DNA of 21,469 nt from NCBI GenBank assembly GCA_964542435.1, contig CAZIVE010000043.1, positions 1 through 21,469 on the forward strand. Reading direction: 5' to 3'. Every line of letters starts with the position of its first letter. Positions within the stretch are counted from its first letter, which is position 1. The translations under genes were made by a program, and so were the position numbers. The DNA is from CAZIVE01 sp964542435 (GTDB lineage: Bacteria > Bacteroidota > Bacteroidia > Bacteroidales > Tannerellaceae). The notes below the pieces were generated by a model. That model did no database searches and was not told where the DNA came from. It saw only the letters and a list, made by a program, of their open reading frames with translations. Below are positions 1-7,662 of the stretch, piece by piece.

Positions 1-368
1 TCTTCCTGGGCGAACTCTGTCCAAGAGCCGTTACGATCATGTTCACGAACGACGAAGAGCTGATCCGTCAATCGGTAAACGGTCTGCGGATTGTGATGGT
101 AAGTGCCCCTATCATCGGTTTCCAGATGATCACCTCCAGCTTCTTCAACTGCATCGGAATGGCAAAGAAAGCCATCTTCCTGACGCTTTCCCGCCAACTC
201 ATATTCCTCATCCCCATGTTGCTGATTCTCCCGCACTTTTTCGGGCTAAACGGAATCTGGATCAGTCAGCCCGCAAGCGACATCCTTGCCACGGTGATTA
301 CCGGAATCCTGTTGTGGCGTCAATTCAGCATATTCAAACATCATCCCGACAGACTCCCTACAGCATAA
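1..368 (+). CDS. MATE family efflux transporter, C-terminal fragment
   Basis: The reading frame is open from the left edge (first full codon at base 3, encoding FLGELCPRAVTIMF) to a TAA at 366-368, so the true start lies outside the window; the internal ATG at 39 is not a start. The visible ~122 residues contain three hydrophobic segments and the pattern LRIVMVSAPIIGFQMITSSF followed by FNCIGMAKKA, typical of the last helices of MATE (multidrug and toxic compound extrusion) transporters. These inner-membrane proteins export cationic drugs or metabolites using a Na+ or H+ gradient. Only the end of the second six-helix half is present, so substrate and subfamily cannot be judged. An AT-rich inverted repeat starts 13 nt after the stop. 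Confidence 0.85.
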   Translation, partial: FLGELCPRAVTIMFTNDEELIRQSVNGLRIVMVSAPIIGFQMITSSFFNCIGMAKKAIFLTLSRQLIFLIPMLLILPHFFGLNGIWISQPASDILATVITGILLWRQFSIFKHHPDRLPTA

Positions 369-380
369 TCTGATGCGAAC

Positions 381-398
381 CATTAATAATAATTAATG
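381..398. repeat. AT-rich inverted repeat downstream of the MATE gene
   Basis: CATTAAT and ATTAATG form a perfect 7-bp inverted repeat around a 4-nt loop, starting 13 nt after the MATE stop. There is no T-run after it on either strand, so it is at best a weak terminator or a protein-binding palindrome. Nothing else recognisable was found in the rest of the 369-550 spacer, apart from TTAATTTGC at 452-460, which is one base off the Bacteroidetes -7 box and could serve ktrB. Confidence 0.4.
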
Positions 399-550
399 AT
401 CAACACCTAAAAAAAGGGAGCGAAGTAGAAACGCGATCCTGTTTTTTGCATTTAATTTGCGGGTCCAACGCTGAATCGATTACAGACAAACTTCACAAGA
501 GGCCTATCTCGCAAACCATTCATGCGCAATAACGATCAATTAGCATCCTG

Positions 551-1933
551 ATGAAAATCTTTACATCCAATCCAGCGCTTCTATTCGTTTTGAGTTTCCT
601 TTCAGTCATCCTATTAGGAAGCGCGATGCTGATGCTTCCTTGGGCGACCAACGGAGGAAGCAACTATCTTGACGCTCTCTTCATCTCGACCAGTGCCGTC
701 TGCGTGACAGGTCTTGCCACGGTTGACACCTCGTCGTTCTATACACAATTCGGACAGGTGGTCATTCTCTGCCTCATTCAAATCGGGGGTTTAGGAATCC
801 TCACCTTCATCAGCTACTTCAGCTACTTCTTCAAGCGGAACGCATCCTACAAAAGTCAGGAGATGATGGGCGCAATGAACAATGTGGAAAACCTGGGCGA
901 CGTTTTCAAGACCTTGCGAAACATTCTCATTGTGACATTCAGTATTGAATCGGTTGGCGCCATCCTCATTTTCTGCAGCATCAGCGAGAATCTCATTCCG
1001 AATGTGTTCGACCGCATCGGCTTCTCCATCTTCCACGCTGTGTCAGGATTCTGCAATGCCGGCTTTTCCTTGATGAAGAACAGTCTGTATGAAGAGCCTT
1101 ATCGACATAATTACTTTTTCCAACTTTCCGTTGCAGCCATGATCATCCTCGGCGGATTGGGATTTCCGATCATTGTCAACATCCGGAGATTCTTCTATTG
1201 CAAGATCTCCAATTTCATCCGTAGGATATTCAACCAGCAAGGAATCCGATTCAAGAAACCCATTATGAGCCTTGATTCCTATCTTTCCATCGTCATGACT
1301 ACCATTCTTCTGCTGACCGGAACCATATTCTTCTTGGCGTTCGAATACAACGGTGCACTGGCGGAACACAGTCTGTTCGGAAAGATCGTGATTGCCTTCT
1401 GCAGTTCCGTCACAACACGTACGGCCGGATTCAACTCCGTCGATTTCGGGGCGCTGTCGATGCCTGTGACACTTGTGGTAATTTTCCTGATGTGGATCGG
1501 AGCTTCCCCTGCATCTACAGGCGGCGGAATCAAGACTAACACATTCGCTGTGGCCTGCATGAACATTCTAAGCATCGTGAAAGGCAAGCGCCACGTAGAG
1601 GTTTTTCATCGAGAGATTCCACACCACACCATCAACCTGGCTTTCGTTGTCGTGATGCTCTCCGTGTTTGTCATCTCCCTGTCTGTTTTCGGACTGATGA
1701 TGTCTGACACCGACAAAGGGCTGGTCAACATTGTCTTCGAAACTGTCTCGGCTTATGGTACAGTTGGATTAAGCCGCGGCATCACCTCATCACTCAGTGA
1801 TCCGGGCAAACTGATCATTATTGCTACCATGTTCATCGGACGAATGAGTGCACTGACTTTCCTCATGGCGTTTGTCAGACGCGGTAAAGTAAAGGAATAC
1901 AGATATCCCAAAGAAAACATTTTAATCAACTAA
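551..1933 (+). CDS. ktrB: KtrB/TrkH-type potassium uptake channel subunit
   Basis: Integral inner-membrane K+ translocating subunit of 460 residues, the length of KtrB-type (short TrkH-superfamily) proteins. The four-fold M1-P-M2 plan is visible: selectivity-filter loops appear as VTGLA (Gly54), NAGF (Gly171), TAGF (Gly293) and TVGL (Gly406). The glycine-rich gating loop ASTGGGIKTNTF lies around residues 321-332 in the third repeat. No signal peptide precedes the first membrane helix (residues ~10-30). It is followed after 4 nt by a single-RCK regulatory subunit, the arrangement expected of a KtrAB system. In characterised KtrAB systems uptake is Na+-stimulated and nucleotide-gated; that is family knowledge, not visible here. 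TrkH is the alternative name, but length and partner size favour KtrB. Confidence 0.93.
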   Translation: MKIFTSNPALLFVLSFLSVILLGSAMLMLPWATNGGSNYLDALFISTSAVCVTGLATVDTSSFYTQFGQVVILCLIQIGGLGILTFISYFSYFFKRNASYKSQEMMGAMNNVENLGDVFKTLRNILIVTFSIESVGAILIFCSISENLIPNVFDRIGFSIFHAVSGFCNAGFSLMKNSLYEEPYRHNYFFQLSVAAMIILGGLGFPIIVNIRRFFYCKISNFIRRIFNQQGIRFKKPIMSLDSYLSIVMTTILLLTGTIFFLAFEYNGALAEHSLFGKIVIAFCSSVTTRTAGFNSVDFGALSMPVTLVVIFLMWIGASPASTGGGIKTNTFAVACMNILSIVKGKRHVEVFHREIPHHTINLAFVVVMLSVFVISLSVFGLMMSDTDKGLVNIVFETVSAYGTVGLSRGITSSLSDPGKLIIIATMFIGRMSALTFLMAFVRRGKVKEYRYPKENILIN

Positions 1934-1937
1934 GAAT

Positions 1938-2624
1938 ATGAAGTTCATCGTAATCGGTCTCGGTCAGTTCGGCTGGGCATTGGCAGTGAAATTGACACAA
2001 TATGGCCACGAGGTTATCGGCGTGGACAAAGACATGCAGAAGGTGGAAAACATTAAAGATAAAATTTCCTACTCCATTTGTCTCGACAGCAAAGAGTCAG
2101 CAGCCATTGAAAGTCTTCCGCTTGAGAACACCGATGTGGCTGTAGTCTGCATCGCAAGTGTGGGAGACAACATCATGACGACCGCCGCGCTGAAGAAGGC
2201 GAAGGTGAAACGTGTGATCAGTCGTACCGTTTCGACGCTTCATGACAACGTGCTCGAAGCTATGGGCATTGCCGAGACGTTCCGTCCCGAGAAGGAGTCG
2301 GCCGAACGCTGGGCATTCAAACTCTCAACCACCCATTACATTAATCTGTTCGAGGTAACGAAGTCCTACAGTATCGCAGAAATCAAGGTCCCCACACCTT
2401 TCATAGGAAAGACCGTCAGAGAGATCGGATTGAACAAGAAGCACAACATCATCCTTCTCACCAAGCTCAAGCCGATCGAGAAACAGAATTACCTCGGAAT
2501 TGTGACGCAGGAGATGAACTCTGGCGAAGCCATCACAGCGGATACCGTCCTAGAATCCGACGACATCATCGTGATCTACGGTCACAAAAACGATATCTCG
2601 AGACTCGTCGAACAGCAGAAATAA
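1938..2624 (+). CDS. ktrA: KtrA/TrkA-type K+ uptake regulatory subunit (RCK protein)
   Basis: Cytoplasmic gating subunit of 228 residues. The N-terminal RCK_N Rossmann domain (about 1-120) opens with IVIGLGQFGWALA, giving the nucleotide-binding GxGxxG (Gly7, Gly9, Gly12), and has the acidic residue Asp30 at the end of the second strand (VIGVDKD). A C-terminal RCK_C domain occupies roughly 140-225 (IAEIKVPTPFIGKTVREI and IIVIYG). A single N/C pair, about half the size of E. coli TrkA, matches KtrA, which forms an octameric ring beneath KtrB and opens or closes it according to bound ATP or ADP. It starts 4 nt after ktrB and is certainly co-transcribed. It converges on the lipoprotein gene at 2656 with only 31 nt between, where no clear terminator is visible. 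Confidence 0.93.
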   Translation: MKFIVIGLGQFGWALAVKLTQYGHEVIGVDKDMQKVENIKDKISYSICLDSKESAAIESLPLENTDVAVVCIASVGDNIMTTAALKKAKVKRVISRTVSTLHDNVLEAMGIAETFRPEKESAERWAFKLSTTHYINLFEVTKSYSIAEIKVPTPFIGKTVREIGLNKKHNIILLTKLKPIEKQNYLGIVTQEMNSGEAITADTVLESDDIIVIYGHKNDISRLVEQQK

Positions 2625-2655
2625 ATGGCAAATTGGGTTGGGGTTGAAACGTGCC

Positions 2656-3063
2656 CTACCTTTCTCTCTTGAATACTTGAAGTTGCTTGGAATCGCTGCT
2701 AAGTAAATTGTGCAATTCCATTCTATCTGAGTTAAGCTTCATAATATTATAAACACTTGATACGACAGGAGTCTTATGATTTATAGTATCAATAGTTTCT
2801 AAGATAGAAAGCAAGGTTTTATCTTCAGAGATTTTGAAACGGCCATAAATCGTGGTGTCATGAGGCGCGATGTAGCTGGAGGTGTGGCAAACGAACGAGC
2901 TGTCGGCTTTAAAGGTGTATTCAAGAGAACCATCAAGGGCGAAGTTCGGATCTTCACTCACTAAAACCCACGTTCCTACGATTTGGGAAGTTTGGATGTC
3001 ATCCTCCTTATTGCATGAGATGAGCAAAAGGGCAAAGGCAAATAGATAAATGATCTTTTTCAT
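2656..3063 (-). CDS. small lipocalin-like lipoprotein
   Basis: A 135-residue secreted lipoprotein: hydrophobic signal peptide MKKIIYLFAFALLLISC with lipobox Cys17. The NKEDD that follows resembles the acidic export signal (Lys plus Asp/Glu pair) that sends Bacteroidetes lipoproteins to the outer surface. After the signal, IVGTWVLVSEDPN and alternating hydrophobic strands (LEYTFKADSSFVCHT, TIYGRFKISEDKTLLSI) match the small lipocalin-like beta-barrel lipoproteins common in Bacteroidales. That family call rests on the N-terminal V-G-T-W strand and strand pattern only; ligand and role are unknown. The gene is more AT-rich than its neighbours. A 15-bp element shared with the second serpin gene lies 44 nt upstream of its start. 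Confidence 0.7.
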   Translation of the reverse strand: MKKIIYLFAFALLLISCNKEDDIQTSQIVGTWVLVSEDPNFALDGSLEYTFKADSSFVCHTSSYIAPHDTTIYGRFKISEDKTLLSILETIDTINHKTPVVSSVYNIMKLNSDRMELHNLLSSDSKQLQVFKRER

Positions 3064-3107
3064 GATGTATGATTTTTAGTTACCCTATTCATAGATGCAA
3101 ATTGCGG

Positions 3108-3122
3108 GCAAAACGCTGCATG
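3108..3122 (-). promoter_or_regulatory. upstream element shared with serpin gene 2 (copy A)
   Basis: On the minus strand this reads CATGCAGCGTTTTGC, 44 nt upstream of the lipoprotein start at 3063 and preceded by a T-run (A-run at 3130-3137 on plus). A 14/15 identical copy lies 48 nt upstream of the serpin gene at 5913, also preceded by a T-run. The TTTTGC end resembles the right half of the Bacteroidetes -7 box. Role as a promoter core or a regulator site is inferred from the matching positions. Confidence 0.4.
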
Positions 3123-3129
3123 GCAACAC

Positions 3130-3173
3130 AAAAAAAACGCCGCCTCCCAAAATCGATTGGAGAGACGGCGCTG
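3130..3173 (-). terminator. Rho-independent terminator of serpin gene 1
   Basis: On the minus strand a GC-rich stem (GCGCCGTCTCTCCAA pairing with TTTTGGGAGGCGGCG, with two G-T pairs and one mismatch, loop near TCGA) is followed by eight T. It begins about 20 nt after the serpin stop at 3195. This is a textbook intrinsic terminator and shows that serpin transcription ends before the lipoprotein gene at 3063. Confidence 0.9.
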
Positions 3174-3194
3174 TTTTGTTCTACCATCAAAGAG

Positions 3195-4484
3195 TTATTC
3201 CATCGGATTGCCGCATTTGCCGGCAAACAAGATGGTGCCCGTACTCGTCTCTCTCAACACGAATCCGAACGGATGACTAAACTTGATGATTCTCGGAGTT
3301 TCTCCTGACGGGCCTTCCGACGTACACAAACCGGTCAACGTCACAGCCGCAGCTTCCGTGCCCTTTTCATTCACATCGATATAGGTCTTCTGAAGCAGTT
3401 TATTGATGAAAAGAGAACCGCTGCACAGGTTGGTAAAGTCAGCTTTGTCGATATTGAAAGCATCCAGAATGCCCAGTTTCTGGAACGTTCCGACCAAATC
3501 CATCTGATTCGAGGCAAGTTTGAAGGTCGGAAGCGAAAGCTCCGTTTCGCCATAGGTCAGTTTTGAGATCCAACTGTTCCACTGTGTGGCGTCCAGATGG
3601 GCTATCAGTTCGTTCAGAGAAGTCGTACTTGAATTTTTCGGCATAAAGAAAATCATGCTGAAGGCTTCGTTTCCGTAGGGAAGTTCCAGAACCGTCACGT
3701 CATCGCCCAGATACGAACGGAGACGACTGGTCTGATTCATCGTTGAGACCAGCTTTTCATTACCGTCAGCTGTAAAGAAGGACATCTTCTTTGTGCTGCT
3801 CTCGTCGAACTTACTCTCCCATGGACCCTTAAAATAGATGGCATTGATCAGACAAGCCCTCATATTCTCGTCCAGATTGTCAAGCATCGTCGGAATCAGT
3901 TTGTTGGTCTTCTCGCTGCACCAATCATTGATCTGCTTGAGCGTTTCGGAGTTGAAAGGAACGCTCTTCACCTCCGCAGCGTAAGCGTCTTTATTGACAT
4001 CGACAAAAGAGGAGAGCACCTTGATGTCATTCTTCAACCAGATACTGTTGGCATTGGCAAACGCCGTGTAATTATCCAACTTGGGAAGTTCGGTCTGCAA
4101 GGTCTTCGCATACGCGTTAATTGCTTCGTTGCTGAATCCTTCAAAACCCAGCACCTTCTGAATCTCCGAATAGGTATTGCCTTTGGCTCCATTGAGAACC
4201 ATACCAAGGCAGATGCTTGCGCTGAAGGGCGAGATACAGAAGTTTTCATCACTCTTCGCGGCATCGTTATAGGCACGTAAGAAATTAAAAGAGAATTGCT
4301 GTGTCTGTTCATTCACCTCTTTCAATTGAGCAGTCAACGGAATATCGTAGCGTTTCGTTTCTTGGACCGTAACGGTTGAATCAGCGGACGTCTTAGGCCC
4401 GTCGTTCTCGTTCAAAATAGTGTCGCTGTTGTCACACGATACAATCAGGAGGGCAGATGTTATAAGCAAAAATAGTTTTTTCAT
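3195..4484 (-). CDS. lipoprotein serpin (serine/cysteine protease inhibitor), copy 1
   Basis: Secreted serpin of 429 residues. MKKLFLLITSALLIVSC gives a lipoprotein signal with Cys17; a ~45-residue polar linker follows, then a full serpin fold of about 375 residues. Diagnostic motifs are NFCISPFSASICLGMVLNGA, LINAIYFKGPW, the hinge NEKGTEAAAVT and the C-terminal signature FSHPFGFVLRETSTGTILFAGK. The hinge keeps Gly at P15, Thr at P14 and small residues at P12-P9, as in inhibitory serpins, so it probably traps target proteases by loop insertion. The reactive loop then reads LTGLCTSEGPSG, putting the scissile bond near Cys-Thr-Ser by length counting; the P1 residue is uncertain. Likely anchored in the outer membrane to protect the cell from host or rival proteases. 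Well over half identical by eye to the adjacent serpin at 4666. Confidence 0.95.
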   Translation of the reverse strand: MKKLFLLITSALLIVSCDNSDTILNENDGPKTSADSTVTVQETKRYDIPLTAQLKEVNEQTQQFSFNFLRAYNDAAKSDENFCISPFSASICLGMVLNGAKGNTYSEIQKVLGFEGFSNEAINAYAKTLQTELPKLDNYTAFANANSIWLKNDIKVLSSFVDVNKDAYAAEVKSVPFNSETLKQINDWCSEKTNKLIPTMLDNLDENMRACLINAIYFKGPWESKFDESSTKKMSFFTADGNEKLVSTMNQTSRLRSYLGDDVTVLELPYGNEAFSMIFFMPKNSSTTSLNELIAHLDATQWNSWISKLTYGETELSLPTFKLASNQMDLVGTFQKLGILDAFNIDKADFTNLCSGSLFINKLLQKTYIDVNEKGTEAAAVTLTGLCTSEGPSGETPRIIKFSHPFGFVLRETSTGTILFAGKCGNPME

Positions 4485-4532
4485 GTGAAATACCCTTTTA
4501 AATGATTATTAGTGAATTCCCTGGATAGATTA

Positions 4533-4540
4533 CAAAGATA
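4533..4540 (-). promoter_or_regulatory. -7 promoter element for serpin gene 1
   Basis: TATCTTTG on the minus strand is a perfect match to the Bacteroidetes -7 consensus TAnnTTTG, 48 nt upstream of the ATG at 4484. It implies a leader of roughly 40 nt. No convincing TTTG -33 box is seen at the usual distance. It gives serpin 1 its own promoter despite lying downstream of serpin 2. Confidence 0.55.
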
Positions 4541-4561
4541 AGCAAGCCCGATGAGAAAAAG

Positions 4562-4579
4562 AATAGGTGCCTGCCTATT
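4562..4579. repeat. inverted repeat just upstream of the serpin 1 promoter
   Basis: AATAGG and CCTATT form a perfect 6-bp inverted repeat around TGCCTG, about 20 bp upstream of the -7 element at 4533-4540. It could be an operator or activator site overlapping the -33 region. On the minus strand it is also followed by CTTTTTC, so a secondary terminator for serpin 2 is the other reading. Confidence 0.35.
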
Positions 4580-4589
4580 TATTTTGAGA

Positions 4590-4627
4590 GGAAAGCTGCA
4601 AGAAAGCGTTGGGACCTTCTTGCAGCC
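4590..4627 (-). terminator. probable terminator of serpin gene 2
   Basis: GCTGCAAGAA (4595-4604) and TTCTTGCAGC (4617-4626) form a perfect 10-bp stem with a 12-nt loop, starting 39 nt past the serpin 2 stop. On the minus strand it is followed by only a short T tract (TTTCC), so termination may be partial. Confidence 0.65.
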
Positions 4628-4665
4628 GGAGATATTGTGTGTAAATGTAAATGTGAGTTGCCTAC

Positions 4666-5913
4666 TTATTTCTTCGGATTGCCGCATTTGCCGGCAAACA
4701 GAATAGCGCCTGTACTTGTCTCTCTCAACACAAATCCGAAGGGATGGTTGAAGTAGATGATTCGTGGCTCTTCGGAAGGACCATAGGCGGTCGCAGTCAT
4801 CCCGCTAAATGTGACGGCAGCAGCTTCCGTACCCTCTTCGTTCACCTTAATGTAGGTCTTCTGAAGCAGCATATTGATGAAGAGCGACTCGTCAGACATC
4901 TTGCTGAAATTGGCCGATGCGCCATCGAAAGCATCATTCATCCCGAGCGTACGGAAAGTCTGTATCAGATCCATGCCACTCGATGTCATCTCAAAAGAGG
5001 GAACGGTCAGCTTGGTCTCAGCACCGCTCAACTGACTGAGCCAATTGTTCCATTTGGTTGCGTCGAGACCCGAGATGAGTTTTTCCAACGAAGTCTTGCT
5101 CGAGTTGGTCGGCATGAAAAAGACCATATCGAAAGCTCCGTTGCCGTATGGAAGTTCAGCGATCGTCACCTCCTCATCCGTATAAGAAGCGACGTTTTTA
5201 TTCAGATACATTGTCGGAACATTTTCCGAAGTGCCGTCGGCTTTGTAGAATGGACGGTCTTTCGTGGCAGATGTCTCGAACTTGTCTTTCCATGGAGCTT
5301 TAAAATAGATGGCATTGATCAGGCAGACTCTCAGATCGCTATTCATCTTGTCGATGATCGAAGGGATCTTCTTATTCGTCTTGTTGCTGCACCATTCGTT
5401 GATCTTATTCACCGTCTCCGTATTAAAGGGAACGCTTTTCACCTCCGCGTCGTAATTCTCTTTGTTGACATCAACGAAGGAAGAAAGGACGTTGAAGTCG
5501 TTTCTCAACCAGATACTATTGGCATTGGTGAAGGTGGCGAAATTGTCCAGCTTGGGAAGTTCGGTCTGCAAAGCCTTGGCATATTCGTTGATGTCAGCAT
5601 AGGAGAAACCCTCATAACCCAAGACCTTTTGCATTTCCGTGTAGGTATTTCCTGAAGCTCCGTTGAGAACCATTCCCAAGCAGAGGCTTGCACTAAGAGG
5701 TGAGATGCAGTAATTCTCCACGTTGGCAGCATTGCTGTAGGCGCGAAGGAAATTGAACGAGAACTGCTGTGTCTGTTCATTCACTTTCACTGATTGGGCC
5801 GTAAGCGGAATTTCGTAACGCGCCGATTCCTCGCTCGCCCGTTTGGCTCCTTCGCTATTATCGCAGGAAGCCAGGATAAGGGCACCGGTTAACAAAACAA
5901 TCATCTTTTTCAT
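4666..5913 (-). CDS. lipoprotein serpin (serine/cysteine protease inhibitor), copy 2
   Basis: A 415-residue paralogue of the neighbouring serpin. The lipoprotein signal is MKKMIVLLTGALILASC (Cys17) with a shorter linker (about 20 residues before RYEIPLTAQ). Serpin motifs: NYCISPLSASLCLGMVLNGA, LINAIYFKAPW, hinge NEEGTEAAAVT, and FNHPFGFVLRETSTGAILFAGK. The hinge has the Glu-Glu-Gly-Thr-Glu-Ala-Ala-Ala pattern of inhibitory serpins. Its reactive loop continues FSGMTATAYGPSEE, clearly different from copy 1 while the flanks are nearly the same, so the two probably inhibit different proteases. A 181-bp spacer with a hairpin terminator and a new promoter separates them. Upstream lies the 15-bp element at 5962-5976. 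Confidence 0.95.
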   Translation of the reverse strand: MKKMIVLLTGALILASCDNSEGAKRASEESARYEIPLTAQSVKVNEQTQQFSFNFLRAYSNAANVENYCISPLSASLCLGMVLNGASGNTYTEMQKVLGYEGFSYADINEYAKALQTELPKLDNFATFTNANSIWLRNDFNVLSSFVDVNKENYDAEVKSVPFNTETVNKINEWCSNKTNKKIPSIIDKMNSDLRVCLINAIYFKAPWKDKFETSATKDRPFYKADGTSENVPTMYLNKNVASYTDEEVTIAELPYGNGAFDMVFFMPTNSSKTSLEKLISGLDATKWNNWLSQLSGAETKLTVPSFEMTSSGMDLIQTFRTLGMNDAFDGASANFSKMSDESLFINMLLQKTYIKVNEEGTEAAAVTFSGMTATAYGPSEEPRIIYFNHPFGFVLRETSTGAILFAGKCGNPKK

Positions 5914-5961
5914 AACGCATACTGTTTATTTGTCACACATAATCACAGACGATACTTGTGT

Positions 5962-5976
5962 GCAAAATGCTGCATG
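5962..5976 (-). promoter_or_regulatory. upstream element shared with the lipocalin-like gene (copy B)
   Basis: CATGCAGCATTTTGC on the minus strand, 48 nt upstream of the serpin 2 ATG, differs at one base from the copy 44 nt upstream of the lipoprotein gene at 3063. Both are preceded, after a short variable stretch, by a T-rich run. No perfect TAnnTTTG box is present in this 85-bp spacer, so the element is the best promoter candidate for serpin 2. Confidence 0.4.
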
Positions 5977-5998
5977 CGAGACAAAAAAATCAGAAAAT

Positions 5999-7513
5999 TT
6001 ATTCTTCGTTGATTCGGATCAGGGCTTCGATAAACGAACGATCGTTGAAAAGCCTTGGGACTTTATGCTGTCCGCCCAGTTTGTCATTGCGGCGCATCCA
6101 TTCGTAGAAAGAGCCTTCGCGGGCCACGATAATCTCGGGCGGCTGAAGGGAAATTTCCTTATAGCGTTTGGCTTCGTAATCGGAATTGAGTTCTTTCAGC
6201 GATTCATCGAGAACGGATGAGAAGATCTTGATCGATTCCGGCTGCTTCTCGAATTCAATGAACCATTGGTGACGACCTTTGGCATCACCCAACAGAAAAA
6301 GCGGAGCTGCCGTGAACTCTTTGACCGTCGCTCCGGTGATGCGGCAGGTTTCGGCAATGGCTTTATCAGCATTGTCCACCATCAGTTCCTCGCCGAAAGC
6401 GTTGATATAGTTTTTGGTGCGTCCGGTGATGACAAATTTATACGGATTGACCGACGTAAAACGGATCGTATCTCCCAGACGATAACGCCACAATCCACCG
6501 CACGTGGTGATGACCACGGCATAGTTACTGTCTTTCTTCACTTCGGAAAGCGGAACGGCAACCGGCTGTTCGCTGCCCTCTTCGGCAAAAGGAATGAACT
6601 CGTAGAAGATACCATAGTCGGGCATGATCAGCATGGAATGGTTGAACGGATCGTCCTGCAGAGCGAAGAATCCTTCCGAAGCGTTGTAGGTTTCCATATA
6701 ATGCATGCGCGGCGACTTGATCAGCTCCTTATAGGTGTCGCGATACGGCTCGAAACTGATTCCGCCGTGAAAGAAGACCTCAAGATTGGGCCACACTTCG
6801 TCGAGCGTAGTAGCACCGCAATGCTTCATCACAGCTTTGATGAGCACGAGCATCCACGAAGGAACGCCCGACAGACTGACAATGTCACGGTGGCATGTGC
6901 CTTCCACAATCGCTTTGATCTTGCTTTCCCATTCATCCATCAAGACAATTTTCCGCGAAGGGACACGCAGCATATTGGCCAACGAAGGAAGATTCTCGAT
7001 CATCACAGCCGATAGATCGCCCTGATGCGCCTCATTGTTGAGCGGCGAAGGACTGTGGCTGCCACCGAGGATCAGACTCTTCTTCGAGAAGAAATGGCTG
7101 TCTGTCGTGTTACGCAGATACATCGCGAGACAATCGAAGCCTCCTTGATAATGACAATGATGCAGAATCTCCTTCGTAACCGGAAGGAACTTGCTTTTGT
7201 CGTTCGTCGTGCCGCTGCTTTTGGCAAACCATTTTACCAACGAGGGCCAAAGAATATTGCTCTCGCCATTGATCATGCGCGAGATATAAGGTTTCAAATC
7301 GTCATAAGAAGAAAGAGGAACGCGTTCAGCAAACTGCTCATAACTGCGGATCGAAGAGAAGTCAAACTTCCTGCCGTATTCTGTTCCCGCTGCAGCGGAC
7401 AGCAATTTGGTGAGCTGTTTTCTTTGAACCAGCGGTGCTTCTGCAGCAATATGCGGGATTTCTATGCTTCGTCGCTCAAAGACAAGCGAAATCGTTTTTG
7501 TTAAAATATCCAT
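5999..7513 (-). CDS. GH3-superfamily acyl-adenylating enzyme (auxin-responsive GH3-like)
   Basis: Cytoplasmic enzyme of 504 residues in the GH3 branch of the adenylate-forming superfamily. The ATP-binding motifs appear in the right order: SSGTTND (99-105), ETYNASEGF (274-282), YRLGD (344-348), GRTKNYINAFGEE (364-376), and near the end a Gly-Gly-Gln-His-Lys (480-484) whose lysine would serve adenylation. Plant GH3 enzymes join amino acids to hormone acids; the bacterial members are widespread in Bacteroidetes, but their acid and acceptor are not established, so no substrate is claimed. No signal peptide is present. The ATG is directly preceded by AGGAG on the minus strand. It is transcribed divergently from pfkA across a 149-bp spacer with a -7 box for each gene. 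Confidence 0.9.
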   Translation of the reverse strand: MDILTKTISLVFERRSIEIPHIAAEAPLVQRKQLTKLLSAAAGTEYGRKFDFSSIRSYEQFAERVPLSSYDDLKPYISRMINGESNILWPSLVKWFAKSSGTTNDKSKFLPVTKEILHHCHYQGGFDCLAMYLRNTTDSHFFSKKSLILGGSHSPSPLNNEAHQGDLSAVMIENLPSLANMLRVPSRKIVLMDEWESKIKAIVEGTCHRDIVSLSGVPSWMLVLIKAVMKHCGATTLDEVWPNLEVFFHGGISFEPYRDTYKELIKSPRMHYMETYNASEGFFALQDDPFNHSMLIMPDYGIFYEFIPFAEEGSEQPVAVPLSEVKKDSNYAVVITTCGGLWRYRLGDTIRFTSVNPYKFVITGRTKNYINAFGEELMVDNADKAIAETCRITGATVKEFTAAPLFLLGDAKGRHQWFIEFEKQPESIKIFSSVLDESLKELNSDYEAKRYKEISLQPPEIIVAREGSFYEWMRRNDKLGGQHKVPRLFNDRSFIEALIRINEE

Positions 7514-7535
7514 CTCCTGAAGCTTGACTTGAGGA

Positions 7536-7543
7536 CAAATGTA
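7536..7543 (-). promoter_or_regulatory. -7 promoter element for the GH3-like gene
   Basis: TACATTTG on the minus strand is a perfect TAnnTTTG match, 22 nt upstream of the ATG at 7513, implying a very short leader of about 16 nt. It is divergent from the pfkA box at 7564-7571. Confidence 0.55.
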
Positions 7544-7563
7544 AACATTCTTGTTTTTATATT

Positions 7564-7571
7564 TATATTTG
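7564..7571 (+). promoter_or_regulatory. -7 promoter element for pfkA
   Basis: TATATTTG matches TAnnTTTG perfectly and implies transcription starting near 7578 and an ~85-nt leader before the ATG at 7663. An AAGGA sequence about 7 nt before that ATG is one of the few Shine-Dalgarno-like sites in the window. No clear -33 TTTG at the expected spacing. Confidence 0.55.
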
Positions 7572-7662
7572 CTCGATAGAATTTTAACAGATACGGTCAG
7601 AATTCTCTCTTGGTTTCAAGATTTATCAAATTACATAGCGTGTTTATTAAAAAGGAAAGACA

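Noticed and set aside
369..550. Riboswitch or structured leader upstream of ktrB, such as a c-di-AMP element
   Set aside because: Only an AT-rich inverted repeat near the MATE stop was found; no conserved aptamer-like blocks were recognisable by eye.
4744..5655. Plus-strand 303-codon open frame opposite serpin 2
   Set aside because: Antisense shadow of a clear serpin gene; no domain or start signal.
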